Shown here: one piece after another, positions 8,707 through 16,045 of the stretch
How the letters are laid out: the number at the start of each line of letters is the position of its first letter
Position numbering within the stretch: the first letter of the stretch is position 1
From: a bacterium
GTDB taxonomy: Bacteria > Bdellovibrionota_C > UBA2361 > RFPC01
DNA length: 64,000 nucleotides
Assembly: GCA_030428205.1 (NCBI GenBank)
Contig: JAUIBK010000015.1
Span: 1 to 64,000 of the forward strand
Direction of reading: 5' to 3'
Position numbers and translations under genes: made by a program
The notes under the pieces: model-generated
The model's database searches: none
What the model was told of the DNA's origin: nothing
What the model saw: only the letters and a program-made list of their open reading frames with translations

Positions 8707-9069
8707 CTATGAGCTGCTGTCGCTCATGGGCGTTTGAGATTCTTCGGTTGAGGCCGCTTCTTCCTCTTGAGCTCCGTCATCAGTCTTCTTGGTGACCCCG
8801 TTGAGATGCGTGTTGAAGTCACCAGAGTCTTGTCTTTCGGGATAGGAAAGTTGGTAAAGGGTAAAGCCAACAATAAACGCAATGGCTGCAAGAGCGAGAA
8901 CTATTTTGTAGCAGAAGATAATAACAAAAGCAGAAATAAAAGCGGTTACAGACGCAAGCTCTCCATTTTCTTGCACCCACACACGCGCATTTGAGATTTT
9001 ATCACGAACAAGAGCTTCCCACTCCTGCTGGCTCTTCTTACGAATTTCCTCAATGATGTGAAATGCCAT
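8707..9069 (-). CDS. Small membrane protein with acidic tail
   Basis: The 120-residue protein has an amphipathic charged N-terminal helix, a hydrophobic stretch at about 40-72 that could cross the membrane twice as a hairpin, and a disordered acidic Ser/Glu/Asp-rich C-terminal tail. The layout resembles YqjD- or DUF883-like ribosome- or membrane-associated helical proteins, but the match is only in architecture. AAGGAAGGA precedes the ATG. The 194 bases upstream (9070-9263) show no gene. Confidence 0.6.
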   Translation of the reverse strand: MAFHIIEEIRKKSQQEWEALVRDKISNARVWVQENGELASVTAFISAFVIIFCYKIVLALAAIAFIVGFTLYQLSYPERQDSGDFNTHLNGVTKKTDDGAQEEEAASTEESQTPMSDSSS

Positions 9070-9263
9070 TCGGATAATCCTTCCTTATACAGGGCACTCC
9101 TTCACTCGACTTCGACCGCCACCCTATCTCTGTTTGAGTCAAAGTAAAAGTTCAAAGAGTTATCGGCCCCTATTCTGCCTTGCGGCGATCATATCGAATC
9201 CTCTCCGAGAAGCAAGCCTCTCTCAAAAGGCGTTCTGAGAGTCCTCCTTCTGGCTGAAAACCC

Positions 9264-9498
9264 GTATATACCCCGTGAGATCAGGTTTGTCGTGTTCTCT
9301 CAATGGTTGTGGCGCATATGGTGGTGTGAAAGCTAATCGCTTTCACGCGTTTTTCTGCACGGGGTATATTTGTCTTCCCCAGGGAAATACGCTGCTAGCG
9401 CAGCATACTTCCCGTGCGGCGTCCCCGAGGACGCCTTGAAAAGCGCATAGCGCTTTTTATCCTCAAAACTCAGTTTTGTCTGCGACAAACCTGATCTC
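9264..9498. repeat. Array of five hairpins inside long-range inverted repeats
   Basis: A 16-base perfect inverted repeat (9277-9292 with 9483-9498) encloses five consecutive hairpins: 9326-9346 (GTGAAAGC arms), 9382-9413 (14-base arms, two mismatches), 9418-9435 (GGCGTCC arms), 9439-9457 (AAAAGCGC arms) and 9464-9478 (CAAAAC arms). A second 12-base perfect inverted repeat (9266-9277 with 9358-9369) abuts the outer arm. It fills the gap between two divergent genes. It could be a structured RNA, a palindromic mobile element or a regulatory region. Confidence 0.75.
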
Positions 9499-9592
9499 TT
9501 TGAGTATTTTCTCTCGTTGGACTCACAGTTGATTGCTCCACTGCCCCAAAGTTGATAGAAGATAGACAGAGTCAACCTGACTGGAGTTACCT

Positions 9593-9943
9593 ATGAAAAA
9601 CCTACTGCTTGCATCACTAACCCTTCTTATCTTTCTTAACGCCTCTACTGCACTTGCTGACGCTACTGCTGGAAAGGCTGTGTATGACAAAGTTTGTGCA
9701 TCGTGCCACGGAGTAACTGGACTCGGTGATGGTCCTGTTGGTGCCTCACTTCCTCCTGCGATGAAGCCGGCTGACCTCGTTAAAGCCGAATACAAAAAAG
9801 TTACTGACGCTGCATCGATTGTAGATCTCCTCACAAAAGGAGGGCCTGCATTTGGACTCAACCCTCTTATGGCAGCTCAACCAACTCTCTCTGACCAAGA
9901 GAAGAAAGATGTTGCTGAGTATGTTCTGAGTTTAAAGAAGTAA
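9593..9943 (+). CDS. Small periplasmic c-type cytochrome
   Basis: A cleavable signal peptide (about residues 1-22, ending STALAD) is followed by one class I cytochrome c domain with heme site CASCHG (Cys35, Cys38, His39). A typical C-terminal helix is present (LSDQEKKDVAEYVLSL). Size (116) fits a monoheme electron carrier. The axial methionine is probably in the MKPAD or LMAAQ region. GGAG lies six bases before the ATG. It stands alone downstream of the hairpin array, so its redox partner is unknown. Confidence 0.93.
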   Translation: MKNLLLASLTLLIFLNASTALADATAGKAVYDKVCASCHGVTGLGDGPVGASLPPAMKPADLVKAEYKKVTDAASIVDLLTKGGPAFGLNPLMAAQPTLSDQEKKDVAEYVLSLKK

Positions 9944-10036
9944 ACCTTTCTTTCCATCAGACCCTGCCTCCTTTTTTGATGAATCTCTCAGATGAAGTCA
10001 CTGGAACGGTGGGCGCTGCGTGGTTATCATTTCTTT

Positions 10037-10116
10037 GAAACACAGAGAGGCGCACAGAAGAACACAGAGGGCGTCCTCTTCCCTTTCTCTGTGTTTCTCT
10101 GTGCGCCTCTCTGTTC
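10037..10116. repeat. Long hairpin of the CACAGAG type
   Basis: Arms 10037-10070 and 10081-10116 are reverse complements with small indels. They are built from repeats of the words CACAGAG, GGCGCACAG and AACACAGAG. The same word pattern with C for A (CACCGAG) builds the hairpins at 15958-16031 and 49525-49599. It lies between converging cytochrome c and hsp20 genes. Confidence 0.85.
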
Positions 10117-10165
10117 AATGAGTATTCTTTCAGCCATACGGCTCAAAAGCCACTAGTGCTATATT

Positions 10166-10299
10166 CCCTCGACTCGGCTGAGATTTCGGCGAGAGCTCAG
10201 TCGAACGCTCGTCGCAGGCCGGGGGTTCTGCCTCCGGCAGAATTGTACAGCGTCTCCTTTTTCTAAAGTATAGGCGTAGAAATTTAGGTTACGCTGTAC
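10166..10299. repeat. Dispersed CTCGACTCGGCTGAG element, copy 1
   Basis: Bases 10166 to about 10215 nearly match 42404-42493, except that the second copy carries internal duplications. A perfect hairpin follows (TTCTGCC-TCC-GGCAGAA), then an eight-base inverted repeat GTACAGCG (10245-10252) with CGCTGTAC (10292-10299). The last arm reaches the stop codon of hsp20, so it may also serve as that gene's 3' structure. Confidence 0.8.
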
Positions 10300-10805
10300 T
10301 AGTTCGCCCGCACACTAATAGTTCGCTTTCCAGCTTTCACCGGCTCTACCTTTGGTAGGTGGACCGTGAGGACTCCTTTTTGCAGAGAAGCATCAATTGC
10401 ATCATGGTCAACCTCTGCAGCTAGAGGAATGACACGCTGAAAAGAACCAAAAGAAGACTCATAGTAAAAGCTTTTCCCTTTTCCTTCTTCTTTCTTTTCG
10501 TAGCGCTTTTCTCCCGAGATGGTGAGCGCATCGTTTTCCACTGAGAGATCGAGATCTCCCTCTTCCAACCCAGGAACTTCACACGTTACTGTGTAAGCCT
10601 CTGGTGTCTCCTCAACGTTAACGTTGGGAGAAAAAGACTCAAAACGCTGCTCACCACGGGTCAGTGATTGCGTCGGGAAACCTTGAAAAAAGTTTTCAAA
10701 AATCTGATCAATATCTCCTCCAAAAATACGAGACGGAGAAGAGAGCCGACGTACTGGAACATGGCTTCCGGATAAATGCAGTGGAACAAGATCTCGAAGT
10801 TTCAT
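10299..10805 (-). CDS. Hsp20/alpha-crystallin small heat shock protein
   Basis: An ATP-independent chaperone that holds unfolding proteins in the cytoplasm. The alpha-crystallin domain spans about residues 45-155 (NVNVEETPEAYTVTCEVPG through GVLTVHLPK), preceded by a short aromatic-rich N-terminus. The domain's conserved GVL motif and a short basic C-terminal extension (KRTISVRAN) are present. ATG 10805 has GGAG eight bases upstream; the GTG at 10814 would overlap that site. A heat-shock-like promoter may lie upstream. Confidence 0.93.
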   Translation of the reverse strand: MKLRDLVPLHLSGSHVPVRRLSSPSRIFGGDIDQIFENFFQGFPTQSLTRGEQRFESFSPNVNVEETPEAYTVTCEVPGLEEGDLDLSVENDALTISGEKRYEKKEEGKGKSFYYESSFGSFQRVIPLAAEVDHDAIDASLQKGVLTVHLPKVEPVKAGKRTISVRAN

Positions 10806-10866
10806 AATATACACTCCAAAAAGAGTTAAACATAAAATCTCATTGAAGGACTTTGTCCCTCACTTT

Positions 10867-10896
10867 TACATAAGCACGAGATCTTATGATTTCAAG
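10867..10896 (-). promoter_or_regulatory. Possible sigma32-type promoter for hsp20
   Basis: On the minus strand CTTGAAA (10896-10890) is an exact -35 heat-shock hexamer core. Fifteen bases later comes CTTATGTA (10874-10867), a partial match to the CCCCATNT -10. The start point would be about 50 bases before the hsp20 ATG. The -10 is poor, so confidence is low. Confidence 0.3.
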
Positions 10897-10971
10897 AAAA
10901 AAGAATTTCGCTTACAGAAATGCAAATCTTACTTGAAAAAACTATTGCGAATGGTTATGGGATACTACTGT

Positions 10972-11436
10972 ATGCACATTGCCCTGGTTAACCCTGAAAT
11001 CCCGCAGAACACCGGTTCGATAGCACGAACATGCGCAGCGACTCACACTCCCTTACACCTTATTGGAGAACTCGGCTTTGAGCTCTCTGAGAAGCGCGTA
11101 CGACGAGCGGGGCTTGACTACTGGCCGTGGGTCAACCTTCACCAATATGAAAATTGGCATTCCTTTTCCGAGGAGATCTCACCTACCCGGTTTTGGTATA
11201 TTTCAAAATTTGGCGCTCGCACACTCTATGAGCCTGAATTTCAGATTGGCGATACTTTTGTCTTTGGGAGCGAAACAAAAGGGCTTGGTGAGGAGTTTCT
11301 CTCCACAAAACCTCAAGAATCTATACTCAACATTCCGATGAGCAATAAACATGTACGGAGCTTAAACTTAAGCAATGCGGTATCGATTGTACTCTATGAA
11401 GGGATTCGGCAAATGAGCCTTAACCAAGGAGGCTAA
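10972..11436 (+). CDS. trmL: tRNA (cytidine/uridine-34-2'-O)-methyltransferase TrmL
   Basis: A SPOUT-family methyltransferase that 2'-O-methylates the wobble base of certain leucine tRNAs. The N-terminal HIALVNPEIPQNTGSIARTC and the knot-forming LVFGSETKGL-type and IPM...RSLNLSNAV motifs are diagnostic. The usual length (about 154 residues) and the MHIALVNP opening select this start; the frame is open upstream to 10843, but that extension has no homologous look. Its 3' end overlaps rdgB on the opposite strand by 17 bases. Confidence 0.92.
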   Translation: MHIALVNPEIPQNTGSIARTCAATHTPLHLIGELGFELSEKRVRRAGLDYWPWVNLHQYENWHSFSEEISPTRFWYISKFGARTLYEPEFQIGDTFVFGSETKGLGEEFLSTKPQESILNIPMSNKHVRSLNLSNAVSIVLYEGIRQMSLNQGG

Positions 11437-12031
11437 AAAGCTGCTGAAGCGCTTTTCTTCGATGAGTTGGTACCTCTACTCCCTCACCCTTAAGGTGAGC
11501 GAGCGTGTGTCCAAACTCCGGCACAAAGAACAGGGGATCGTACCCAAAACCTCCACCTTGCTCTTTTTCATGAGCGATTTCCCCATCTATCTGGTCCCGG
11601 ATGAAAAGAGGAGCTTCTGCTCCAACCATGCATAGTACACAGATGAAAGTAGCTTGTCGGTTTGACTGGCCATCAAGAGCAGCAAGAAGTTTGTGCATGT
11701 TATCTTCAGGAGAACAGTGCTCACCAGCATAGCGAGCTGCATAGAGCCCGGGCTCGCCACCAAGCGCTTCTACTTCCAATCCTGTATCATCTGCTACTGC
11801 AGGCAGGCCAGACCACTCATGATACGCCTGGGCCTTGAGGAGGGCATTTTCCTCATAGTTTTTTCCTGTTTCTTCCACGTCAGGAGGAGGAGCGGTTGGA
11901 AATGTAATATTATGTGCTTTACAAAAGGACTCTGTGAGATCAGATGGAGCAACAAGCTCTACGCCACACTCAGCAGCTAATTGCTTCGCTTCAGCGCACT
12001 TTCCTTTATTTCCCGATGCAAAAAGAATCAT
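11420..12031 (-). CDS. rdgB: RdgB/HAM1 XTP/dITP pyrophosphatase
   Basis: A house-cleaning enzyme that hydrolyses ITP, dITP and XTP to monophosphates, keeping deaminated purines out of DNA and RNA. Family motifs are clear: ASGNKGK at the N-terminus, the ENALLKAQAY helix, VADDTGLEVEALGGEPGLYAARYAG, and GGGFGYDPLFFVP. Length 203 is normal. AAGGAGGGAGC precedes the ATG. The opposite-strand four-helix-bundle element begins only 40 bases beyond the start, so its promoter region has been shortened or replaced. Confidence 0.95.
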   Translation of the reverse strand: MILFASGNKGKCAEAKQLAAECGVELVAPSDLTESFCKAHNITFPTAPPPDVEETGKNYEENALLKAQAYHEWSGLPAVADDTGLEVEALGGEPGLYAARYAGEHCSPEDNMHKLLAALDGQSNRQATFICVLCMVGAEAPLFIRDQIDGEIAHEKEQGGGFGYDPLFFVPEFGHTLAHLKGEGVEVPTHRRKALQQLFSLLG

Positions 12032-12070
12032 GCTCCCTCCTTAGCTTTTCTTTGAGAAATCTCTCTCTGA

Positions 12071-12603
12071 GTGCACTCCTTATCCTTATCCTCATCTTAA
12101 TCCTGCACCTGCTCCTGCACCAATTCCTCCTCATCATCAAGCAACTTCCCAGCAAAATCAACGATACACTCTTAGAACTAATCAACCCAACCTGGAGGGA
12201 AATAATGTTTACCCACGAAAAATTCGAAGCCTATCAAATAGCTATCGAATTCTCTCAACTCTCACTCAAAATCATGGATGAAATCCCAATCGGACATTCG
12301 AGCATAAAAGATCAACTCAAAAGAGCCACCTTCTCAATACCACTGAATATTGCCGAGGGCACAGGGAAAAATACCAAAGCAGATCGGAAACGATATTATG
12401 CAATAGCCAGAGGGTCCGCAATGGAGTGTGCTGCTATATGTGACATCGTTGCTTTGATTGATGAAAATCTCAACAGAAACACTCTCGTAGCAAAGGAAAA
12501 ACTTGTGCATATAGTAAAAATCTTATCGACTATATGTTCTCAGGTTTAGGAGGAGGAATTGGTGCAGGAGCAGGTGCAGGATTAGGACGAAGATGAGGTG
12601 CAC
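12071..12603. mobile_element. Putative element: inverted repeats enclosing a four-helix-bundle gene
   Basis: A 34-base perfect inverted repeat (12099-12132 with 12550-12583) is built of degenerate words such as CCTGCACCTG and AATTCCTCCTC. It is extended by CCTCATCTT/AAGATGAGG (12090-12098, 12590-12598) and GTGCAC ends (12071-12076, 12598-12603). The right arm starts at the base after the stop codon of the enclosed gene. Known relatives of the protein are carried inside 23S rRNA intervening sequences. The arms and cargo together suggest a transposable or intron-like unit, but no transposase is present. Confidence 0.7.
12205..12549 (+). CDS. Four-helix bundle protein (23S rRNA IVP / S23 family)
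   Basis: The 114-residue protein shows the family pattern: an N-terminal helix beginning FEAYQIAIEFSQ, the hallmark SIKDQLKRATFSIPLNIAEGTG, then NTKADRKRYYAIARGSAMECAAICDI. Relatives (S23/IVP, bAvd) form pentamers, and many are encoded in intervening sequences of 23S rRNA; their role is unsettled. GGAGGG six bases before ATG 12205 fixes the start; the longer open frame from 11944 reads through the left repeat arm and is not the protein. It sits wholly inside the inverted repeats. Confidence 0.93.
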   Translation: MFTHEKFEAYQIAIEFSQLSLKIMDEIPIGHSSIKDQLKRATFSIPLNIAEGTGKNTKADRKRYYAIARGSAMECAAICDIVALIDENLNRNTLVAKEKLVHIVKILSTICSQV

Positions 12604-13490
12604 TCCTCATCCTTCCCCCACTTCTTAACCCCTCTGTTCACTCCAAGTGCGACCACACCAACAAGAACAATTGAGAGCCAGGTGAGTGGTGACATGAGAA
12701 GAAAATACCGTCTTCCAACACCAGCAGCGTACTCAAAATCAGGTAATTTCATCGTGAAAAAGCCTGAGAGCTTCAGCGCTATGACCCACCCAGCATGAAG
12801 ACCGATGCAAAGAATAAGGGATCGAGTACGGTAAACAACGATACAAAGCACCATTCCCACAAGAAACATGCCGAGGAATGCTGGGGCAACTCCTGGTAGG
12901 AGCAAACGTTCCCCAACTGCAACAAGGTAACGAAAACCGATATCAAGACTCCATCCTGGATAGACCCACTGTTTTGCTGGAGTGATGAAATGAGCGATCG
13001 CGTACAACAAACTACAAGCAATCATTGCCAACACCACTGGGAGCCCCTTGAGCAAGCGTTGAAAGAGGATGACGCGAAAGAACCCCTCTTCAAGTACAGA
13101 AACGAGAAGTGCCGCAGGAAGGACTTTAAGAATGCGAAAAAAGATTTCAGACGTTGTTTTCGGATTCCAAGTGAGACTGACTCCATCAACCATTCCAGGA
13201 AGTATTGCAAGGGAGATAACAACCGAGAGAAACATTCCAAAGGGAAGAGACTGCCACTCTTTGCGAAACCGCTCCTTACTCAAATAACCCTTCACCGGCT
13301 TTAGCGGAAAATCCTTACGGAAGATAAGTATCAGAATCGCTATGCACAGCATAGCGACACGGTCAAAAACACGTGAGAATGGCCAGATATCCTCGCCCAT
13401 TATCGACTGCAAGCCACTATAAATCGGGGGCGTAAAGAGAGCGCTAAAGAAAAGCGTTCCGCCAACCATCCACAATAAAGCACGAATCAT
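12582..13490 (-). CDS. CPBP-family intramembrane metalloprotease (CAAX/Abi)
   Basis: A polytopic membrane protein with the three metal-site motifs of the CPBP/Rce1 family: EEGFFR (134-139), His167 in AIAHFI, and His232 in IGLHAGW. Bacterial members process peptides or confer immunity and stress roles; the substrate is not evident. Its last residues (DEECTSSSS) are encoded by the right arm of the adjoining inverted-repeat element, so insertion of that element has probably replaced the native C-terminus. The ATG overlaps the stop of the upstream membrane-protein gene (TAATG), indicating coupled translation. Confidence 0.85.
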   Translation of the reverse strand: MIRALLWMVGGTLFFSALFTPPIYSGLQSIMGEDIWPFSRVFDRVAMLCIAILILIFRKDFPLKPVKGYLSKERFRKEWQSLPFGMFLSVVISLAILPGMVDGVSLTWNPKTTSEIFFRILKVLPAALLVSVLEEGFFRVILFQRLLKGLPVVLAMIACSLLYAIAHFITPAKQWVYPGWSLDIGFRYLVAVGERLLLPGVAPAFLGMFLVGMVLCIVVYRTRSLILCIGLHAGWVIALKLSGFFTMKLPDFEYAAGVGRRYFLLMSPLTWLSIVLVGVVALGVNRGVKKWGKDEECTSSSS

Positions 13491-14512
13491 TAAACGATAT
13501 TCTCCGAAAGGCTTGAAAAATCAACACTCAAAAGTACGAGGTTATCCTCGTCATGTTTCCATACGACATGCGGAAGATCAAACAGCGAAACAACACGCTC
13601 ATACACCCCTTCCTGTAATATGCGCTGGGAAAGATACATAGCGATGTCTGACTCATGTAAGAGGACATATCCATTTTTAGTCGGAAAATATCCATCGGAG
13701 GAATGCGTCACTGCTACACGCGAGTAACGCGAGAGGAACAGTGGAACACTTGAATCTTCAGAAGTGACAACATGCAATGCTTCTCCTTGAGGAACATACT
13801 GCTCAAGAACAACGCCAAATGATGTGTGCCCCATTAAGTAGTGCTTGAGCCCCACAAAGGAAAAGAGCGTAAGGACAAAGAAAATGACAATCCCACACCA
13901 CGACATTCCCAGCCGGAGGTTGCCTTGAGGAGAGAAGTAGGCCGCAAAGAAGAAGAAGAAGACGGAGAAAGAGGCGAATAAGAGGCGCTTCTGGGATGAG
14001 ACAAACCAACCTCCACTTGCACGAAGAAAAACATTTCCATCGTAGAGAGCATAAGGAGAAAGCGCATAAAAAAGTGAGAGCAGAAGACTCAGCAGAAGCA
14101 AGCCGATAAGAAAAACACTCAAAATATTTCTCACACGAACGACTCCCTTACCAGAAAGCACTGCATACCTCCGAATACAGGCTCTCACCACCAACCAACA
14201 ACAGGGCACAGCAACCAGCACCCACCAAAGCGAGAGAGAAAACGCTAATGCCACAACAAAGCAACAGGCCAAAAGCAACGAGACAAGAGAAGCAAGATGG
14301 AACCCATACGCACGCATTCTGAAATCACGACGCGAGGCAAGTATTACAGCAGCAACCACCACAAGAAGCGTTGAGGCGTACAAACTGAGTTCAAGCTCTC
14401 TTGAGGCTTGGTCAAGTTCGATCAGATCGATAAAGAGAAGTACCACACAGAAAAAAAACGTGGCAAAAAACCCTCCCCAATAGAGCGATAACTTACTGCT
14501 GTTCATGGACAT
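13490..14512 (-). CDS. Polytopic membrane protein of unknown function
   Basis: About 340 residues with eight or nine hydrophobic helices in the first 260, then a soluble C-terminal domain of about 100 residues (from YVPQGEALHVVTSEDSSVP) probably facing the periplasm. The layout resembles membrane glycan or lipid-modifying enzymes, but no motif is recognised. The open frame runs back to 14644; ATG 14512 or 14506 is preferred because the region before it is low in protein-like character. It is translationally coupled to the CPBP protease downstream, suggesting a functional pair. Confidence 0.65.
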   Translation of the reverse strand: MSMNSSKLSLYWGGFFATFFFCVVLLFIDLIELDQASRELELSLYASTLLVVVAAVILASRRDFRMRAYGFHLASLVSLLLACCFVVALAFSLSLWWVLVAVPCCWLVVRACIRRYAVLSGKGVVRVRNILSVFLIGLLLLSLLLSLFYALSPYALYDGNVFLRASGGWFVSSQKRLLFASFSVFFFFFAAYFSPQGNLRLGMSWCGIVIFFVLTLFSFVGLKHYLMGHTSFGVVLEQYVPQGEALHVVTSEDSSVPLFLSRYSRVAVTHSSDGYFPTKNGYVLLHESDIAMYLSQRILQEGVYERVVSLFDLPHVVWKHDEDNLVLLSVDFSSLSENIV

Positions 14513-14813
14513 GCTCGCTAGAGTGCCTCCCCAACAGGCACAAAGGCAAGCAAAACTGCAGGGAAAGAATCCAGAAGGAGAAAGAATTGGGAGGAAAAAA
14601 TGTCGGAAATGTTGATGGGGTGAAAGTTTACGACCAACCGCCAAAAATCATTGTAAGAACCATGACGCTTGCGCAAACAAAAGCAACTACTTCAAATACA
14701 CCCATACTCTGCTACCTCCAGAAATTGACAGGGGACTCTCAAATCAAGGGCTACCAGACTATTCACAGGCCCTTGAGGAGGGTCAGCTCCCTTGTCATAA
14801 CGGCCAGATGATA

Positions 14814-14825
14814 TACCCTAGGGTA
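14814..14825. promoter_or_regulatory. 12-bp perfect palindrome upstream of ppx
   Basis: TACCCTAGGGTA is fully palindromic and could be an operator for a dimeric regulator. An AT-rich tract and TATAAT at about 14921-14926 lie between it and ppx, without a good -35 at the right distance. The rest of the gap 14513-14972 shows no gene. Confidence 0.3.
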
Positions 14826-14972
14826 GGTCATCAAGGCAATCTCGTCAGCGGGGATTTTTACCTAGAACTGGAAAAAAGAAAAGATTAGATTTAAGTTAAT
14901 TAAAGTAGTAGAACACCCCCTATAATAAAACACTATTTACTCGATTGAGAATACTGAGAATCTACAGGCTGT

Positions 14973-15881
14973 ATGCGAATAGGAATTATCGATTTAGGGA
15001 CAAATTCAGTTCGTTTTTTTGTTTTTGAATACTCAAAGAAATCTCCGATCCATCAACTTCATAAGGAAAAACACATGGTTCGGCTCGGTGACAGCCTCTT
15101 CCATAAGAAGAGGCTTAATTGGAAGGCCTATCGTAGAACTGTCCAAGCCTTTGAGCATTATAAAGATCTCATAAAGGAGTTTGAAGTCGAGCACGTCTGG
15201 GCCGTCGCTACAAGTGCTGTGCGAACCGCTGCTGACGGGCACCGACTTCTTGATATCATCAAAAAACATACAGATATCTCTGTTGAAATAATTTCTGGCC
15301 AACGGGAAGCAGAGCTCATTGCACAGGGAGTTCTTGCAAATGTCGAACTTCCTCCGGAGTCTGTGCTCCTTGTTGATATTGGTGGGGGCAGCACAGAGAT
15401 ATCACGGATAAAAAACAACAAAGTGAAACAATCGTTTAGTCTCGAGCTCGGGGCTGCCCGCTGTCAACAACTTTACTTACAGTCTGTTCCACCAATGAAA
15501 GGAGGAGAGGAAGAACTACGAAAGACAGTTCGCAAACTTCTCAAAAAAACGTCAGGTAACATGGATCAAAAAAAGTATGCTTGTGCGCTTGGGACAAGTG
15601 GTTCGATTCGAGCAGTGGAAGCGATCAAAAACGGGCTTGATAGCGAAGAACAAGCCTTTTCTCACCACTTCCTGAAAAAGCTACTCAAAAAAATGCGACC
15701 TATGAAGCGCAAGGACTTTGCTACTTTTGAAACACTTGAAGAAAGAAGAATCGATCTCATTCTCTCTGCTGTGATCCTCTTAGATGAAATTCTCAATTTT
15801 TATTCCATTGATAACGTCGAGGTAACCCAGTCATCACTGAAAGATGGGCTTATTGCTGACTTTTGTAAGAGGTTAGGGTAA
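14973..15881 (+). CDS. ppx: Ppx/GppA-family exopolyphosphatase
   Basis: An ASKHA-fold phosphatase that hydrolyses polyphosphate from its end or pppGpp. Phosphate-loop motifs are visible: GIIDLGTNSVRF at the N-terminus, AVATSAVRTAADG, SGQREAELIAQGV, VDIGGGSTEIS, and LGTSGSIRAVEA. At 302 residues it has only the two N-terminal ASKHA domains and lacks the C-terminal HD-like domain of E. coli Ppx, like many short family members. It converges on the polyphosphate kinase gene with a hairpin between, so synthesis and breakdown genes sit side by side. Confidence 0.9.
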   Translation: MRIGIIDLGTNSVRFFVFEYSKKSPIHQLHKEKHMVRLGDSLFHKKRLNWKAYRRTVQAFEHYKDLIKEFEVEHVWAVATSAVRTAADGHRLLDIIKKHTDISVEIISGQREAELIAQGVLANVELPPESVLLVDIGGGSTEISRIKNNKVKQSFSLELGAARCQQLYLQSVPPMKGGEEELRKTVRKLLKKTSGNMDQKKYACALGTSGSIRAVEAIKNGLDSEEQAFSHHFLKKLLKKMRPMKRKDFATFETLEERRIDLILSAVILLDEILNFYSIDNVEVTQSSLKDGLIADFCKRLG

Positions 15882-15957
15882 AGCGGTCACCAAAAGTATT
15901 GTCCGAGAGGACGTTAATTTTAGGCATAGCAAACGATTGCTGAACGGCTCTCCCTCT

Positions 15958-16031
15958 GAAATGAACCACCGAGCACACCGAGTTTGAAGGCTACGTTCTC
16001 GGTGCTTTCAGTGCGCTCGGTGGTTCATTTC
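15958..16031. repeat. Long hairpin of the CACCGAG type (copy between ppx and ppk)
   Basis: Perfect 17-base ends (15958-15974 with 16015-16031) continue inward as imperfectly paired CACCGAG/CTCGGTG words. The stem lies exactly between two converging stop codons and could terminate both transcripts. A related hairpin lies at 49525-49599. Confidence 0.85.
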
Positions 16032-16045
16032 ACTTAACAAAATCC

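Noticed and set aside
9333..9575. 80-codon minus-strand frame across the hairpin array
   Set aside because: No ribosome site and the residues follow the palindromes; no protein-like composition.
11944..12204. N-terminal extension of the four-helix-bundle frame
   Set aside because: It translates the low-complexity repeat arm (Leu/Ile-rich) and part of antisense rdgB; ATG 12205 has a strong ribosome site and the family-typical N-terminus.
14587..14811. 74-codon plus-strand frame before ppx
   Set aside because: No ribosome site, no recognisable features; overlaps the uncertain 5' end of the membrane-protein gene.
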